A DNA stretch of 64,000 bases from Methanoculleus horonobensis (lineage in GTDB: Archaea > Halobacteriota > Methanomicrobia > Methanomicrobiales > Methanoculleaceae): positions 39,416 to 103,415 of the forward strand of contig NZ_BCNY01000004.1 in the NCBI RefSeq assembly GCF_001602375.1, in the 5' to 3' direction. Positions 34,090-44,499 of this stretch are shown one piece after another. The notes below the pieces were generated by a model. The model saw only the letters and a program-made list of their open reading frames with translations, was not told where the DNA came from and ran no database searches. A program made the position numbers and the translations under genes. Positions within the stretch are counted from its first letter, which is position 1, and every line of letters starts with the position of its first letter.

Positions 34090-34989
34090 TTGAGCACGCT
34101 TGAGTCGTATCTCGATGCACTGCACCAGGGGGTCTTCCAGGTCGTCGTCCCGAAGGCCCTGGTGACCGAGCCGCTCGAGCCGGCCTGGAAACGGTCGGCC
34201 ATCAACGTGCCGAGCCCCGAGACCATCGCGAGTTACCGGAGAGGGCAGTACCATGCGCACGAGACGGCGTCGGAGTACCATGTCCACATGGACCGGTACG
34301 ACCCTGAGAAAAACCCCATCATGCACCTGATCGACGATGCCCCCCTGGTGCTCATGATTCACGAAACCATGGAGACCATTCTCGTAACCGGCAGGGATGC
34401 AACACGAAAAGACCCCATGCAGCGCCTTCTCGATCAACGGATAAGTTGGGGGCTCCGGATGGGCTTTGGAGCGCTTCTGTGGGCGATAGCCGCCATTCTT
34501 CTCTTCCTGGCATTCTACGACGTTACATCCATCTTTGCTCTGATCCTGCCCTCCCTTCTTCTCGTTATCGGCCTTCTCACGATCGGTAAAGGCATCCGAC
34601 AGAGGAAGAGGAAGGAGTATGCAAGCAAGGACGTACTATGGGGGAGTCTCGTGGCGTTTGCAGGGATCGCTCTCTTTGTCTTCTGGGAGCTGTATCTCGT
34701 CCTCATCCTGCTGGTTCTCATGGTCTGGTTCTTCTCCAGCGCCGCCGTCACGCTGCTGCGGGTAGTTCGGGAGCGAGGGAATTTACCGAACGGCTTCTGG
34801 TACACGCTTGGCCTGGGCGTCAGTTCGCTGGTTCTCGGGGTTCTCGCCGTGATCCTGCCCGAGGGGCTGGTCGATCTCCTCGTCTTCCTGCTCGCCGGGA
34901 TCGTGCTCATGGCCGGTGCGTTTCTGGTCCTGGATGCTTACGGTATGAGGAATGCCTCCCGGCTGATGGAAGAAGGCGACTTTGCCTGA
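34090..34989 (+). CDS. HdeD/DUF308-like membrane protein
   Basis: 299 residues from a TTG start that has GAGGGGGGAA as ribosome binding site. The N-terminal ~115 residues are soluble; the rest has about six membrane helices in a repeated HdeD-like pattern (ALLWAIAAILLFLAFYDVTS, GLGVSSLVLGVLAVILPEGL, LLVFLLAGIVLMAGAFLVLD). HdeD is linked to acid stress in bacteria; the archaeal role is unknown. A fragment of a related gene lies at 44930-45070. It follows the PsiE-like gene by 53 bp. Confidence 0.78.
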   Translation: MSTLESYLDALHQGVFQVVVPKALVTEPLEPAWKRSAINVPSPETIASYRRGQYHAHETASEYHVHMDRYDPEKNPIMHLIDDAPLVLMIHETMETILVTGRDATRKDPMQRLLDQRISWGLRMGFGALLWAIAAILLFLAFYDVTSIFALILPSLLLVIGLLTIGKGIRQRKRKEYASKDVLWGSLVAFAGIALFVFWELYLVLILLVLMVWFFSSAAVTLLRVVRERGNLPNGFWYTLGLGVSSLVLGVLAVILPEGLVDLLVFLLAGIVLMAGAFLVLDAYGMRNASRLMEEGDFA

Positions 34990-35059
34990 CAGCCCCCTTC
35001 CGGCAGGGGGCTGCCTCTCTTTGTCGTGAGTCCCGGCCACAGACCCAATTGCCCGCCTC

Positions 35060-38000
35060 TCACCTGTAATGCTTCTTCAAAAATTCCTTCACTTTCCTTG
35101 AGACCAGCCATCCCTGGTCGAGCTGATCGATGATCGCGTTGATGGCCCAGGCCTGATCCACGATCTTTCCGTCGATCTCCTCCCCCCTCATCTCCGCAAG
35201 GCCGATGATGACGGTGAGGGGGTTGCGGATGGAGTCGTTGAGGACGGCAAGTTGCTCGAGATTCTCCTCGATCTGAATGAACGCTCTCTTTTTGAGGTTC
35301 TCCAGCTGCTGCCGCTCCGAGGTGTCGCGGGCGCTTGCGAGCACCAACTGCCGGCCATCGATCGTCACCGGGAATGCCGCTACCTCCACGGTGACCCGGG
35401 TGCCGTCCCTGCGGAGATAGTTGAACTCGGTCGGGCCGGCAGCGGTTCCGGCCGCAAGCTGGCCGAGCATCGCCTCCATCTTGAAGAGTTCCTCCTGCAA
35501 CACGAGTCCGGCATCGGCGATGCTCTTGCCGATGAGTTCCTCCTTCGGGATGCCCGACAGTTTCTCGGCCGCCCGGTTTGCGTCGATCAGAACCCCGTCC
35601 ACACTCGCAAGGAAGAAGGCGTCCGGGGCGTAATCGAAGATCACCTTCAGCCGTTCCTCCGAGTTCCTCAGCGCTTCGTCCGCCCGTTTTCGGTCGGTTA
35701 CATCCATCAGGCTGCCGATGATCGCCGGCCGCCCCTCGAACTGGAGACGGGTTGCGAAGTTTTCGAGGAGTATGATCCGCCCGTCTTTGTGCACGCCGCA
35801 GAACTCGTGATGCTCCGACTCGGTATCGCCGGAGAGAAGAGCCTGGTATCGCCTCATCAGATCTTCCCGGTGTTCCGGGGCGATCAGGGGGATCTGTGCG
35901 GCGTGGCCGCGAAGTTCGTCGCGGGAATACCCGAAGATCTCGGCAAACCGCGTATTGAAGTACCGCATGTACCTGTCCTGCATCAGGTAGACGCCCACCG
36001 GTGAGTGTTCCACCGGGTTCCGGTAGACCTCCTCGTTCATCGTCCGGAGGATCGCCGAGCCGATGATGCTTGCCGCTGCCTGGAGCGCTTCGATCTCCGC
36101 CGGCGACCAGATCCGCTCGCTGCGTCTCTCGCCAAACCCGATGATGCCCCACCACTGGCTGTGGACGAAGATCGGAACAACCGCAACGGACTGGTTCTGG
36201 AGGGATTCGAGGTACGTTTGTTCGGGATCCGGGAACTCCCGCACCAGCCCGACGATGGGCCTCCCGGCAGCGAGTTCCTCATGCCAGCGGGGCATCCTCT
36301 CGTAGGGAATGTTCTGCAGTTCCCGATCATCGACCCCGGTGGCGACCCCCTCGGTGCGCCACCCCCACCGCTGGCTGCAGACGGGGTTGCCGGTTGCGGG
36401 GTCCGTGCCGTTCTCGAAGACATACACACCGCTGACATCGGCTGCTCTCCCGAACCGTTCGAGAACCTCGTGCATCTGCACCTTCCAGTCCGGCTCCTTG
36501 AGGAACCTGTCCGCCGCAACGTTCACTGCATTCATGATGGCGTCGTGCCGGCGGAGGGCCTCGGATGCCTTCTTTCGTTCCGTGATATCCTCAAAGAGGT
36601 ACAGTCTCCCCAGGTAACGGTCGTCCGCGTCGCGGATCTGGGTGGAGAAACGCCGGATACACCGCCCGTCGATGAACTCGATCTCACCCTCGATGACCGG
36701 CCGGTCGGTTTCATCCTGGAGCGGTGGGGGGAGCACGGCAAATGTCTCCGGGTTTCTGACGAGCGAGGCACAGAGGGGGATGATATCGCTGTTCCGGATC
36801 TTTCCCGCCCGCATCTCCTCCTCCAGGTGTGAGATCCCCCACATCTCGCAGAACCTGCTGGTGAAATAGTGGATCTCGTCTGTCCGGTTGTCGACGACCA
36901 AATAGGCGAGCGGGGAGGCCTGGGCCATCCGGGAGAGCAGCGCCTCGTTCCAGCGGAGCCTCTCCTCCACCCGCCGCTCCTCGGTCACATCGCGGCCGCA
37001 CCCCACGGTTCCAAGCATCTGTCCGTTCTCGTCCCGGAACGGGGCCTTGCTGACATCGAGGAAGAGAAAGTCTCCCTTTACATTCCCATACTCATTGAAC
37101 CGCTCCGGTTCCTCGCTCTCCATGACGACTGCATCGGAGTCGCGGCAGATCTCGCCGAAGGTGTGCCAGGCAGGGTTATCGGGATGAGCCTGCCGTTCAC
37201 GCCCGGCAAAGAATATATCCGTCTTGCCCAGCGGCTCGTCGGTGTCGGCAGCGTTCAGGAGTTTCTCGCAGATGGCCTTGTTCGCGAAGAGGTACCGTCT
37301 CTCCATGTCTTTTGCCCATATGAGATCGGGGACGTTGTCGCACATCATCCGGACGAGGCGGTAGAGGTCGCGGAACTGCTGGTTGGTTCGGGCGAGTTCG
37401 CCTTCGACGCTCTTTCGCTCCGTGATGTCGCGGAGCGTGACGAGGTTTGCTTCCCGGCCTTTGAACGTGATGCTCGAACCGAGCCCCTCGATCCACCTGT
37501 CGTTCCCGTGGAGATCCCGCATCAGGTAGTGGGCGAGGTAGCCGTCGTGCCCGGAGCGCACGTTCGTGAGGTCGCGGACGACGGCCTCCGCGTAGTCCGG
37601 GTGGACGAACTGCAGCGGGGTTCGGCCGAGGAGCTCGGCCGGCGAGGAGAGGCCGACGAGGGTTGCGGCCGCGGTATTGGCAAACCGGGCGGTGCCGTCC
37701 CAGTCGAGGATGAGGACGGCATCCATGAGGGAGTTGAAGATCTGCAGGTACTCCTCCTGTTCGCGGGGGCGAAAAGAGACGATGCAGGTGATATCCGTGT
37801 CCGGAAAGGAGGATGCGGCGATCGTCACCGGGAGAAGCGTGCCGTCGCGGCAGAGCAGGTCGGCGGGATACTCTGCGACCGCCTTTTGCACGTCGATCGA
37901 CCGGACGAATCGCTCCCGCTCCACCTCGTCCGGCCATATCCTGGAGAGAGTGAAGGAGACGAGTTCTTCCGGCGAGTAGCCGAGCATGCCGGAGAAAGCA

Positions 38001-38155
38001 TCGGTGGCCCGGGAGATGCAGAATGTTCGTGGATTGAAGGTGAAAACGCCGGTATTTGCGTCTTCTTCTCCACGCTCAGGAAGTCCGGACGCCCGGTTTT
38101 CCTCGATCATCGCTTTCAAGGAGATCTTTACCTCCTTCCTTATACTTGTGTCCAT
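35060..38155 (-). CDS. Multi-PAS/GAF sensor protein without a kinase catalytic domain
   Basis: 1031 residues. Domains in order: PAS1 (~35-140), PAS2 (YLQIFNSLMDAVLILDWDG), PAS3 (NVPDLIWAKDMERRYLFAN), PAS4 (QASPLAYLVVDNRTDEIHYF), a GAF-like domain (MNAVNVAADRFLKEPDWKVQ), PAS5 (HSPVGVYLMQDRYMRYFN), PAS6 (VIFDYAPDAFFLASVDGV), then a C-terminal helix pair AVLNDSIRNPLTVIIGLAE ending FLKKHYR. That last part resembles a dimerisation helix with no phospho-histidine, and no HATPase domain follows. The start at 38155 (MDTSIRKEVKIS) has AAAGGAA upstream; a frame start at 38251 is rejected. Confidence 0.88.
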   Translation of the reverse strand: MDTSIRKEVKISLKAMIEENRASGLPERGEEDANTGVFTFNPRTFCISRATDAFSGMLGYSPEELVSFTLSRIWPDEVERERFVRSIDVQKAVAEYPADLLCRDGTLLPVTIAASSFPDTDITCIVSFRPREQEEYLQIFNSLMDAVLILDWDGTARFANTAAATLVGLSSPAELLGRTPLQFVHPDYAEAVVRDLTNVRSGHDGYLAHYLMRDLHGNDRWIEGLGSSITFKGREANLVTLRDITERKSVEGELARTNQQFRDLYRLVRMMCDNVPDLIWAKDMERRYLFANKAICEKLLNAADTDEPLGKTDIFFAGRERQAHPDNPAWHTFGEICRDSDAVVMESEEPERFNEYGNVKGDFLFLDVSKAPFRDENGQMLGTVGCGRDVTEERRVEERLRWNEALLSRMAQASPLAYLVVDNRTDEIHYFTSRFCEMWGISHLEEEMRAGKIRNSDIIPLCASLVRNPETFAVLPPPLQDETDRPVIEGEIEFIDGRCIRRFSTQIRDADDRYLGRLYLFEDITERKKASEALRRHDAIMNAVNVAADRFLKEPDWKVQMHEVLERFGRAADVSGVYVFENGTDPATGNPVCSQRWGWRTEGVATGVDDRELQNIPYERMPRWHEELAAGRPIVGLVREFPDPEQTYLESLQNQSVAVVPIFVHSQWWGIIGFGERRSERIWSPAEIEALQAAASIIGSAILRTMNEEVYRNPVEHSPVGVYLMQDRYMRYFNTRFAEIFGYSRDELRGHAAQIPLIAPEHREDLMRRYQALLSGDTESEHHEFCGVHKDGRIILLENFATRLQFEGRPAIIGSLMDVTDRKRADEALRNSEERLKVIFDYAPDAFFLASVDGVLIDANRAAEKLSGIPKEELIGKSIADAGLVLQEELFKMEAMLGQLAAGTAAGPTEFNYLRRDGTRVTVEVAAFPVTIDGRQLVLASARDTSERQQLENLKKRAFIQIEENLEQLAVLNDSIRNPLTVIIGLAEMRGEEIDGKIVDQAWAINAIIDQLDQGWLVSRKVKEFLKKHYR

Positions 38156-38480
38156 TTCCTTTTGATCGAGGGGTCGTGAGGGCGCGGCTGTTGGTGTGGC
38201 CGGGGAGGATCGTCGGGGGATGCAAAATAATTGCCTGCAATCTGGCGGCACGGAAAAATTTCCCGTGGATAAGAGGGCATATTCAAAATATTTATACTAT
38301 TTTTTTCAGAAACTCCGAATATCTTTCACGGTATCCTAATGTAACATATATATAGTGGAATGTGATAATACACTGCATCGATCTCTCCGGCGGAGTTCAG
38401 GGGATGAATACAGCAGTGTTTTTCTCCTGGGGACATGCTGCCCTGCATGCCAAGCCAGAGGAGCACGAGGAGTGTGCTGT
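38156..38480. promoter_or_regulatory. Divergent promoter region between two sensor genes
   Basis: 325 bp, AT-rich. On the minus strand GTATAAATATTTTG (about 38288-38301) would serve the multi-PAS gene with a ~110-nt leader. On the plus strand AACATATATATAG (about 38343-38355) would serve the hybrid kinase with a ~100-nt leader. The long leaders are unusual beside the short ones elsewhere in the window. Confidence 0.5.
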
Positions 38481-41400
38481 ATGATATCAGTCCTCTACGT
38501 TGACGACGAGCCTGGCCTCCTTGAGCTTGCCCGGCTCTTCCTGGAGAGAGAGGGGGAGTTTCGGGTCGCAATCTCGACATCGGCACTGGAAGTCCTATCA
38601 GACCCTGCAATCCGATCCTACGATGCCATCATCGCCGATTACCAGATGCCGGAGATGGACGGGATCGCACTGTTGAAGGCTGTCCGGCAAGAGTTCGGCG
38701 ATGTACCCTTTATCCTGTTCACCGGCCGGGGCCGCGAGGAGGTCGTGATCGAAGCCATCAACAACGGTGCCGACTTCTACGTCCAGAAAGGTGGGGATCC
38801 GAAAGCCCAGTTCGCCGAGCTCGCGCACAAGGTCCGGCAGGCGGTGAGACGGAAGCGGGCGGAGATAACTCTTGCGGAGCAGGAGGAGCACTACCTGGAT
38901 CTCCAGAACGCCAGCGACCTGATCCAGAGCGTCGCCCCTGACGGGCACTTCCGTTTCGTCAATACGAAATGGCTGGATACGCTCGGGTATACGGCGGAGG
39001 AACTCCCGAGCCTTACAATCTTCGAGATCATCCATGAGGATAGCGCAGATCACTGTGCCGAGACGTTCCGGCGGGTGATGGACGGTGAGAACGTAGGGCT
39101 CATCGAAGCGGTCTTCAGAGCCCGGGACGGCAGGAAAGTCTACGTCGAGGGTGTGGCGAGCTGCAGGATGGTGGACGGAAGATGCCAGTATACCCGGGGG
39201 ATCTTCAAGGACGTCACCGATCGGAGACTGATGGAGGCAGCGCTTGCCGAGAGCCGTGACTATCTCCACCAGATCTACGCATCGATTCAGGGCGGGATCG
39301 TCATCGTCGACGCCGCGACACACGAGATCGTGGAGATCAATCCTGCTGCTGCGGAGATGATCGGGGCGAGCAGGGATCAGATCATCGGCAAGACCTGCCA
39401 CCGCCACATCTGCCCGGCAGAACGGGGCAGGTGCCCGATCACGGATCTGCACCAGGAACTGGACAACTCCGAGCGCACGCTGCTCGCCGCCGATGGGAGG
39501 GAGATCGATATCATAAAGCATGTCGTCCCGTTCAATCTCAACGGACGGGAATGCCTGCTTGAGACGTTTCTCGACAACACGGAGCGGAAGAAGGCCACAG
39601 ATGAACTGCATGCTGCCTACGCGAAGGTTACCGTTGCCGAAGAAGAACTTCGCGAGAATTACGAACAGCTCATCAAGAAGGAGCAGGCGCTTCGTGAGAG
39701 CACCGAGATGTTCCAGGCGGTCGTGGAACAGTCGAGCGAGGGGATCGTCATCGTCGATCTTACCGGAAAGCTCCTGTATGCCAATCCACGGGCGGCCGAT
39801 ATCGTCGATAGCGCAGGCGGCCTGAACACGGAAAGCGGGCTCAACGTGCTGGATTTTGTCGCCCCGGAGTTTAGAGAGGGCGCGACCAGCGATTTCCACA
39901 GGGCCGTGGAGGGGCATGACCCGATTTTGGTGAAATCCCGGATCATCACCCTTGCTGACCGGACGAAGTGGATTGAGTGCATCGGGAGAGCGATCTTCCT
40001 GCATGGTTCGCCGGCCATGCTCCTCTCCCTTCGGGATATCACCGAACGCGTGCAGGCGGAGAAGGAGTTGCGCGAGTCGGAGCATAAGTTTACCACGGTC
40101 TTTCGGAGCAATCCTGTCCCATTGACCCTTACATCGGCATCCGGCGGTGTCTTCACCGATGTCAACGATGCATTTCTCCGTAACTCCGGGTATACCCGGG
40201 AGGAAGTGATCGGTAAAACCGCAGGGGGAATGGATTTCTTTGTCGATGATGACGAAAACGCCCGGTTCGTCTCGAAGCTCCGGGTCGAGCATTCCGTGCT
40301 CGGCATGGAGTTGCGGTGCCGTAACAAGGGCGGGGAGATCCGGACCTGCCGGTTCTCTTCGAGTATCGTGCCGATCGGCGGCGTGCCTCACATCCTCACG
40401 ACGATCGAGGATATTACGGAAAACAAAAAAGCGCAGGAGGCGATCCGGGAGAGCGGGGAGCGTTACCGGCTCATTCTGGAGAATGCCAACGAAGGCGTGC
40501 TGATCAATGAGCTCACCCCGAGAGGGCCGGGAAGGTTCATCGACGTCAACGAATCGGCCTGCCGGATCCTTGGTATGACACGGGACGAGGTTCTAGGCGC
40601 AAGTCTCGTCGATCTCGACACTCCCGAGATGCAGGTAAGGGCTCCCGGGATTGTTCAGGACATTATACGGGACAGGCACGCAGTCCTCCAGACCCCCTAC
40701 CGGACGAGAGACAACCAGGAGAAGATCCTCGACATCAGCACCAGCCTGCTCGATCTCGAAGGACAGCAGACCACGATCTCGGTCGTCCGCGACATCACGG
40801 GACAGCGGGCTGCGGAGTCGGCGCTCCATACCCTGGTCGCCGGCATGGTGGGTGCAACCGGGATGGAGTCGCTCGACCGGATAACGGAGAGCCTCAGTGC
40901 CTGGCTTGAAGCCGACTGCGTCATGATCAGCGAGATCACGCCGGATGGTGAGCATGTCCGGCTGCTCTCCATGCTCCTCGACGGCAAGAAGGTTCCGGAC
41001 TACTCCTATACCCTGAAGGGTACGCCCTGTGAGAATACCGCAAAGAAGGGGTTCTGCCTGTACCCCGACAACGCCGCCCGGCTCTTCCCCAACAGCCGTG
41101 ACCTTCGCGACCTCAACATCCAGGGCTACGTCGGAGCAACGTTGCGCAATGACGAGGGGCGGGTCGTTGGGATCCTCTGTATCCTGAGCAGGGCCCCGCT
41201 CAACCTGCCGCCGTCCGCCCGGGAGATCATCGAGATCGTCGCTGCGAAAGCGGCGGCCGAGGTCGGGCGTATGAACGCTCTTGCGGCCCGGTCAGAGAGT
41301 GAAGAGAAGTTTCGGGCTCTCGTGGAGCATTCGCTCGACGGCATTCTCATCCTTGATCACGAAGGAAAGATCCTCTTTGCGAACCATGCCGCGGGCCGGC

Positions 41401-42320
41401 TTGTAGGTGCAGGCGACCCCGCCGGGCTGATCGGGAAGAGGAACGTGATGGAGTTCATCGCCCCCGCGTCGCAGGGGGATGCGGTCAGGGACTTTGCGAA
41501 CGTGGCAGGAGGGATGGACGGGTACGTCGCCCGATACCGGATCGTCACGATGAAGCAGGAGAACCGGTGGATCGAGAGCCTCGGGAAGGCCATCGTCTTC
41601 AACGGCGCCCCGTCGATCCTGATCTCGCTCCGGGACGTCACCGAGCGGCAGCAGGCGGAAGAGGCGCTTCAGCAGGCAAACAAGAAACTCAACCTCCTCT
41701 CGGGCATCACCCGGCACGACATCAACAACCAGCTCCAGATCCTGAACGGGTATCTCGCGTTCCTGCAGGAGAAGGATCTCGATCCCTCATACGCGGAGTT
41801 GCTGTCCCGGGTTGCCACGGCAAGCAGCCGGATCTCATCCCTGATACAGTTCACGAGGGATTACGAGGAGGTCGGTATGCATCTCCCCGTCTGGCACGAC
41901 CTCCGGATGCTCGTGACGGGTGCGGGCAGGAGCGCCAGCCTCGACGGGGTCGCGCTGGAGAATGAGATCCCCGAAGAGATGGGGGTGCTTGCCGATCCCC
42001 TCATAACCGAGGTCTTCTTCAACCTGATTGACAACTCCCTTCGCCACGGGGAGAAGACCACGACAGTCCGGTTTACGTCCGAGATTCGCAACGGAGACTG
42101 CGTCGTCGTCTGCGAGGATGCCGGCGGCGGTGTTGCGGCCGGTCTCAAGGAGAAGATATTTGAGCGGGGGTTTGGGAAGAACACCGGTTTCGGGCTCTTC
42201 CTCACGCGTGAGATCCTTGCTCTCACCGGCATCGCGATCCGGGAGACCGGGGATGCAGGCAGGGGGGCACGGTTCGAGATCACGGTGCCGAAGGGGCAGT
42301 ACCGGGCTGGCCCGGTGTAA
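38481..42320 (+). CDS. Hybrid response-regulator / multi-PAS / histidine kinase
   Basis: 1279 residues. The N-terminal receiver domain (~1-120) is intact: acidic pair Asp8/Asp9, phospho-acceptor Asp53 in IIADYQMPEMDG, Thr81 and Lys103. Then five PAS domains (~140-770), of which the second contains a Cys-rich loop KTCHRHICPAERGRCP. A GAF domain (~780-930) and a sixth PAS (~945-1060) follow. The kinase core has His1079 in ITRHDINNQLQILNGYL and a HATPase domain (FFNLIDNSLRHGE, CEDAGGGVA, GFGLFLTREIL). The receiver at the N-terminus suggests input from another kinase. The start at 38481 has GAGGAGTG upstream. Confidence 0.94.
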   Translation: MISVLYVDDEPGLLELARLFLEREGEFRVAISTSALEVLSDPAIRSYDAIIADYQMPEMDGIALLKAVRQEFGDVPFILFTGRGREEVVIEAINNGADFYVQKGGDPKAQFAELAHKVRQAVRRKRAEITLAEQEEHYLDLQNASDLIQSVAPDGHFRFVNTKWLDTLGYTAEELPSLTIFEIIHEDSADHCAETFRRVMDGENVGLIEAVFRARDGRKVYVEGVASCRMVDGRCQYTRGIFKDVTDRRLMEAALAESRDYLHQIYASIQGGIVIVDAATHEIVEINPAAAEMIGASRDQIIGKTCHRHICPAERGRCPITDLHQELDNSERTLLAADGREIDIIKHVVPFNLNGRECLLETFLDNTERKKATDELHAAYAKVTVAEEELRENYEQLIKKEQALRESTEMFQAVVEQSSEGIVIVDLTGKLLYANPRAADIVDSAGGLNTESGLNVLDFVAPEFREGATSDFHRAVEGHDPILVKSRIITLADRTKWIECIGRAIFLHGSPAMLLSLRDITERVQAEKELRESEHKFTTVFRSNPVPLTLTSASGGVFTDVNDAFLRNSGYTREEVIGKTAGGMDFFVDDDENARFVSKLRVEHSVLGMELRCRNKGGEIRTCRFSSSIVPIGGVPHILTTIEDITENKKAQEAIRESGERYRLILENANEGVLINELTPRGPGRFIDVNESACRILGMTRDEVLGASLVDLDTPEMQVRAPGIVQDIIRDRHAVLQTPYRTRDNQEKILDISTSLLDLEGQQTTISVVRDITGQRAAESALHTLVAGMVGATGMESLDRITESLSAWLEADCVMISEITPDGEHVRLLSMLLDGKKVPDYSYTLKGTPCENTAKKGFCLYPDNAARLFPNSRDLRDLNIQGYVGATLRNDEGRVVGILCILSRAPLNLPPSAREIIEIVAAKAAAEVGRMNALAARSESEEKFRALVEHSLDGILILDHEGKILFANHAAGRLVGAGDPAGLIGKRNVMEFIAPASQGDAVRDFANVAGGMDGYVARYRIVTMKQENRWIESLGKAIVFNGAPSILISLRDVTERQQAEEALQQANKKLNLLSGITRHDINNQLQILNGYLAFLQEKDLDPSYAELLSRVATASSRISSLIQFTRDYEEVGMHLPVWHDLRMLVTGAGRSASLDGVALENEIPEEMGVLADPLITEVFFNLIDNSLRHGEKTTTVRFTSEIRNGDCVVVCEDAGGGVAAGLKEKIFERGFGKNTGFGLFLTREILALTGIAIRETGDAGRGARFEITVPKGQYRAGPV

Positions 42321-42812
42321 GAGCCGGGCAGTCAGAACAATCTCAGCCACCACGTTTGTGCAGGGGGCCGGCCGGGCGCACGGCGTGGCTCTACCTGCCG
42401 AACCCTTCATCTGTCGGGCCATCTCGCTGAGGACCCTGATCCTGGCATCACCCGGACCTGGCTCTTTGCCTCCGGAGGGTTGTGGTTGAAGCGATGTTCC
42501 GGGAGGGGTGGCGACGGCGGAACCGGTCTCTACACAGGAACTGCTGGCGATTTCTCAGGGCCGTCACCACCGCTTCATTGTTATTGATTCTGGTTGTGCC
42601 CGCTCCGGCCCCGTAGGCGGTATACTGCAGCGAGACTCGTTCTTTCTCCACGGCCGGAATACCTTCCCGGACTACAGTCCTCCGTCACCCTTCCCGGGAA
42701 TCCGTTGAGGAATCCGCTTCTTTTAGACAGTTCAATTATTGTGAAACCTTGGTTCCCCGGCAACCCGGCGGGCGAAAGATTATATACTGAATTTTACTAT
42801 TCTGGGTGAGCC
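42321..42812. other. 492-bp gene-free region
   Basis: No gene-like frame. The right end carries the promoter of the radical SAM gene: GATTATATACTG at about 42778-42789, ~25 bases before the ATG at 42813, giving an almost leaderless message. Nothing else is recognised. Confidence 0.5.
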
Positions 42813-44297
42813 ATGCAGATCACGCTGATCAATACGGACGATGAGTCCTGGGCCATCGGCATGAGGAGTATCTCTTCAGTGCTCCGTGAAGGGGGATACA
42901 AGACTACGATGGTGTTCGCCGGTGCATCCGATGTGCCCATGACCGATCAGGTGATACGTGAGATCGCTGCGGTTGTCGGGGACTCCGAGATCATCGGGAT
43001 CAGCTCGATGTCCCGGGGTTCAGCGAGAGCCAAGACACTGATCGAAGGGCTCCGCCCTCTTGGGAGACTGATCGTCTGGGGAGGGGTTCATCCCACACTC
43101 TTTCCGGGGGATTGCACGGGACATGCGGATCTCGTTTGCCGGGGTGAAGGCGAGGAGTTCATGCTCGACCTTGCAGAACGGGTGGCGTCGGGCAGAGGAT
43201 TTGCGGATATTCCCAATGGGGGCTACCTCTCTGACGGCGAAACCGTCTTAAACGATCTCCGGCCCCTGATCGCCGATCTGGATGATCTGCCGTTTCTTGA
43301 TTTCGCTTTCGAGAATGAGTATGTCCTGGACCAGACGGGGGCGCTGGTACCGAACACCAGGATGAAGCAAAAGGGGATCGTTCTCTTCAGCGGGAGCCGC
43401 GGATGCAACAACAGTTGCGCCTACTGTTCGAACTCCCGGCTCAAGGTAATTTACCGGGGCAAAGGCCGTTTTGTGAGAAAGATGTCCATTCCCCGGTTCG
43501 TAGAAGCCGCGAGAGTATATCAGCAACTTTTCCCACAGTTAACATACTTCTACTTCACCGACGAGGACTTTTTCGCTCGCTCTGAGGACGAGATGCGGGA
43601 GTTTGCCGGGACTTACCCGGATGCGGTGGGGCTTCCGTTCGAGTGCATGGCGTCCCCGCGACAGATCATCGAGGAGAAGATGGCCCTGGCGACGAAGGCC
43701 GGCATGCATCAGCTCGACGTCGGCCTGGAGAGCGGCAGTGAGAGGGTCCGGCGGGAGGTCTTCCATCGCCACATCACCGACGAGATGCAGTGCCGGGCAG
43801 CATCCGCCATTCACGCTCATGCGCCGGAATCTGTGATATATTTCCTGATTCTTGGAAATCCCTACGAGCAGCGCCAGGACCTGATTGATGGCGTGCGCCT
43901 TCTGGAGAAGTTGCCGTATCCGTTCTTCCTGCGGGCCTACAACCTAGTGCTGCTGCCCGGAACCAACCTCTACGAGAAGGCCGTTGAGGACGGTATCATC
44001 ACGGGCATCGATGATAGCGCGGCCGAGCTGGACCTCCTCTCCGGATACGATCACAGGACTCACGACTGGAAGCGGCAGAACGTCTACCTGAACGGGCTGA
44101 TATCGCTGATGGGTGGTAAATCCAGGCGGTGGCGAATGGGCTGGGTGCCGAGGAGGCTCGTCACGGTCTTGACCAGCCCGCGGGCGGTCGACTATTGTGA
44201 CAGCCATCCCCTGCTCGGCGATATGGTTGTGAGCCTGGGGCTTCTCGGTATCAGGCTACCCGGGATCATCAATAGGCTTCTGGAAAAGGTGCGCTGA
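42813..44297 (+). CDS. B12-binding-type radical SAM protein
   Basis: 494 residues. The N-terminal Rossmann-like cobalamin-binding region (~1-150) shows IIGISSMSRGSARAKTLIEG and RLIVWGGVHPTLFPG, followed by CRGEGEEFMLDL. The radical SAM core (~185-420) has Cys198, Cys202 and Cys205 in RGCNNSCAYCSNSR and the later SAM-site strand HQLDVGLESGSERVRREV. Relatives act as methyltransferases or in surface and lipid modification; the substrate cannot be told. No DxHxxG cobalamin histidine is obvious, so B12 may not be bound. It is a single gene with its own TATA box. Confidence 0.88.
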   Translation: MQITLINTDDESWAIGMRSISSVLREGGYKTTMVFAGASDVPMTDQVIREIAAVVGDSEIIGISSMSRGSARAKTLIEGLRPLGRLIVWGGVHPTLFPGDCTGHADLVCRGEGEEFMLDLAERVASGRGFADIPNGGYLSDGETVLNDLRPLIADLDDLPFLDFAFENEYVLDQTGALVPNTRMKQKGIVLFSGSRGCNNSCAYCSNSRLKVIYRGKGRFVRKMSIPRFVEAARVYQQLFPQLTYFYFTDEDFFARSEDEMREFAGTYPDAVGLPFECMASPRQIIEEKMALATKAGMHQLDVGLESGSERVRREVFHRHITDEMQCRAASAIHAHAPESVIYFLILGNPYEQRQDLIDGVRLLEKLPYPFFLRAYNLVLLPGTNLYEKAVEDGIITGIDDSAAELDLLSGYDHRTHDWKRQNVYLNGLISLMGGKSRRWRMGWVPRRLVTVLTSPRAVDYCDSHPLLGDMVVSLGLLGIRLPGIINRLLEKVR

Positions 44298-44499
44298 TAC
44301 GGCATCAGGTGTTGACAGGGGGTTTGCGACTGCCCGCACCCTCGCGGTGTCCTGGCTCCGGGCTAAAACATACTGGATGGCTATGTGGTCGAGGGGGCGG
44401 CACTGCCTGCCCGCTGCAGCCTCCTTGCTGCTCGGAGGGGATCGCTGCCCGGCCGGTGCCCGGGGTGTGGGAGAGTAATATCCGGAGAACCCCTCCCGG

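Noticed and set aside
38598..40391. 597-residue minus-strand open frame
   Set aside because: Antisense to the hybrid kinase, which has intact receiver, PAS and kinase motifs.
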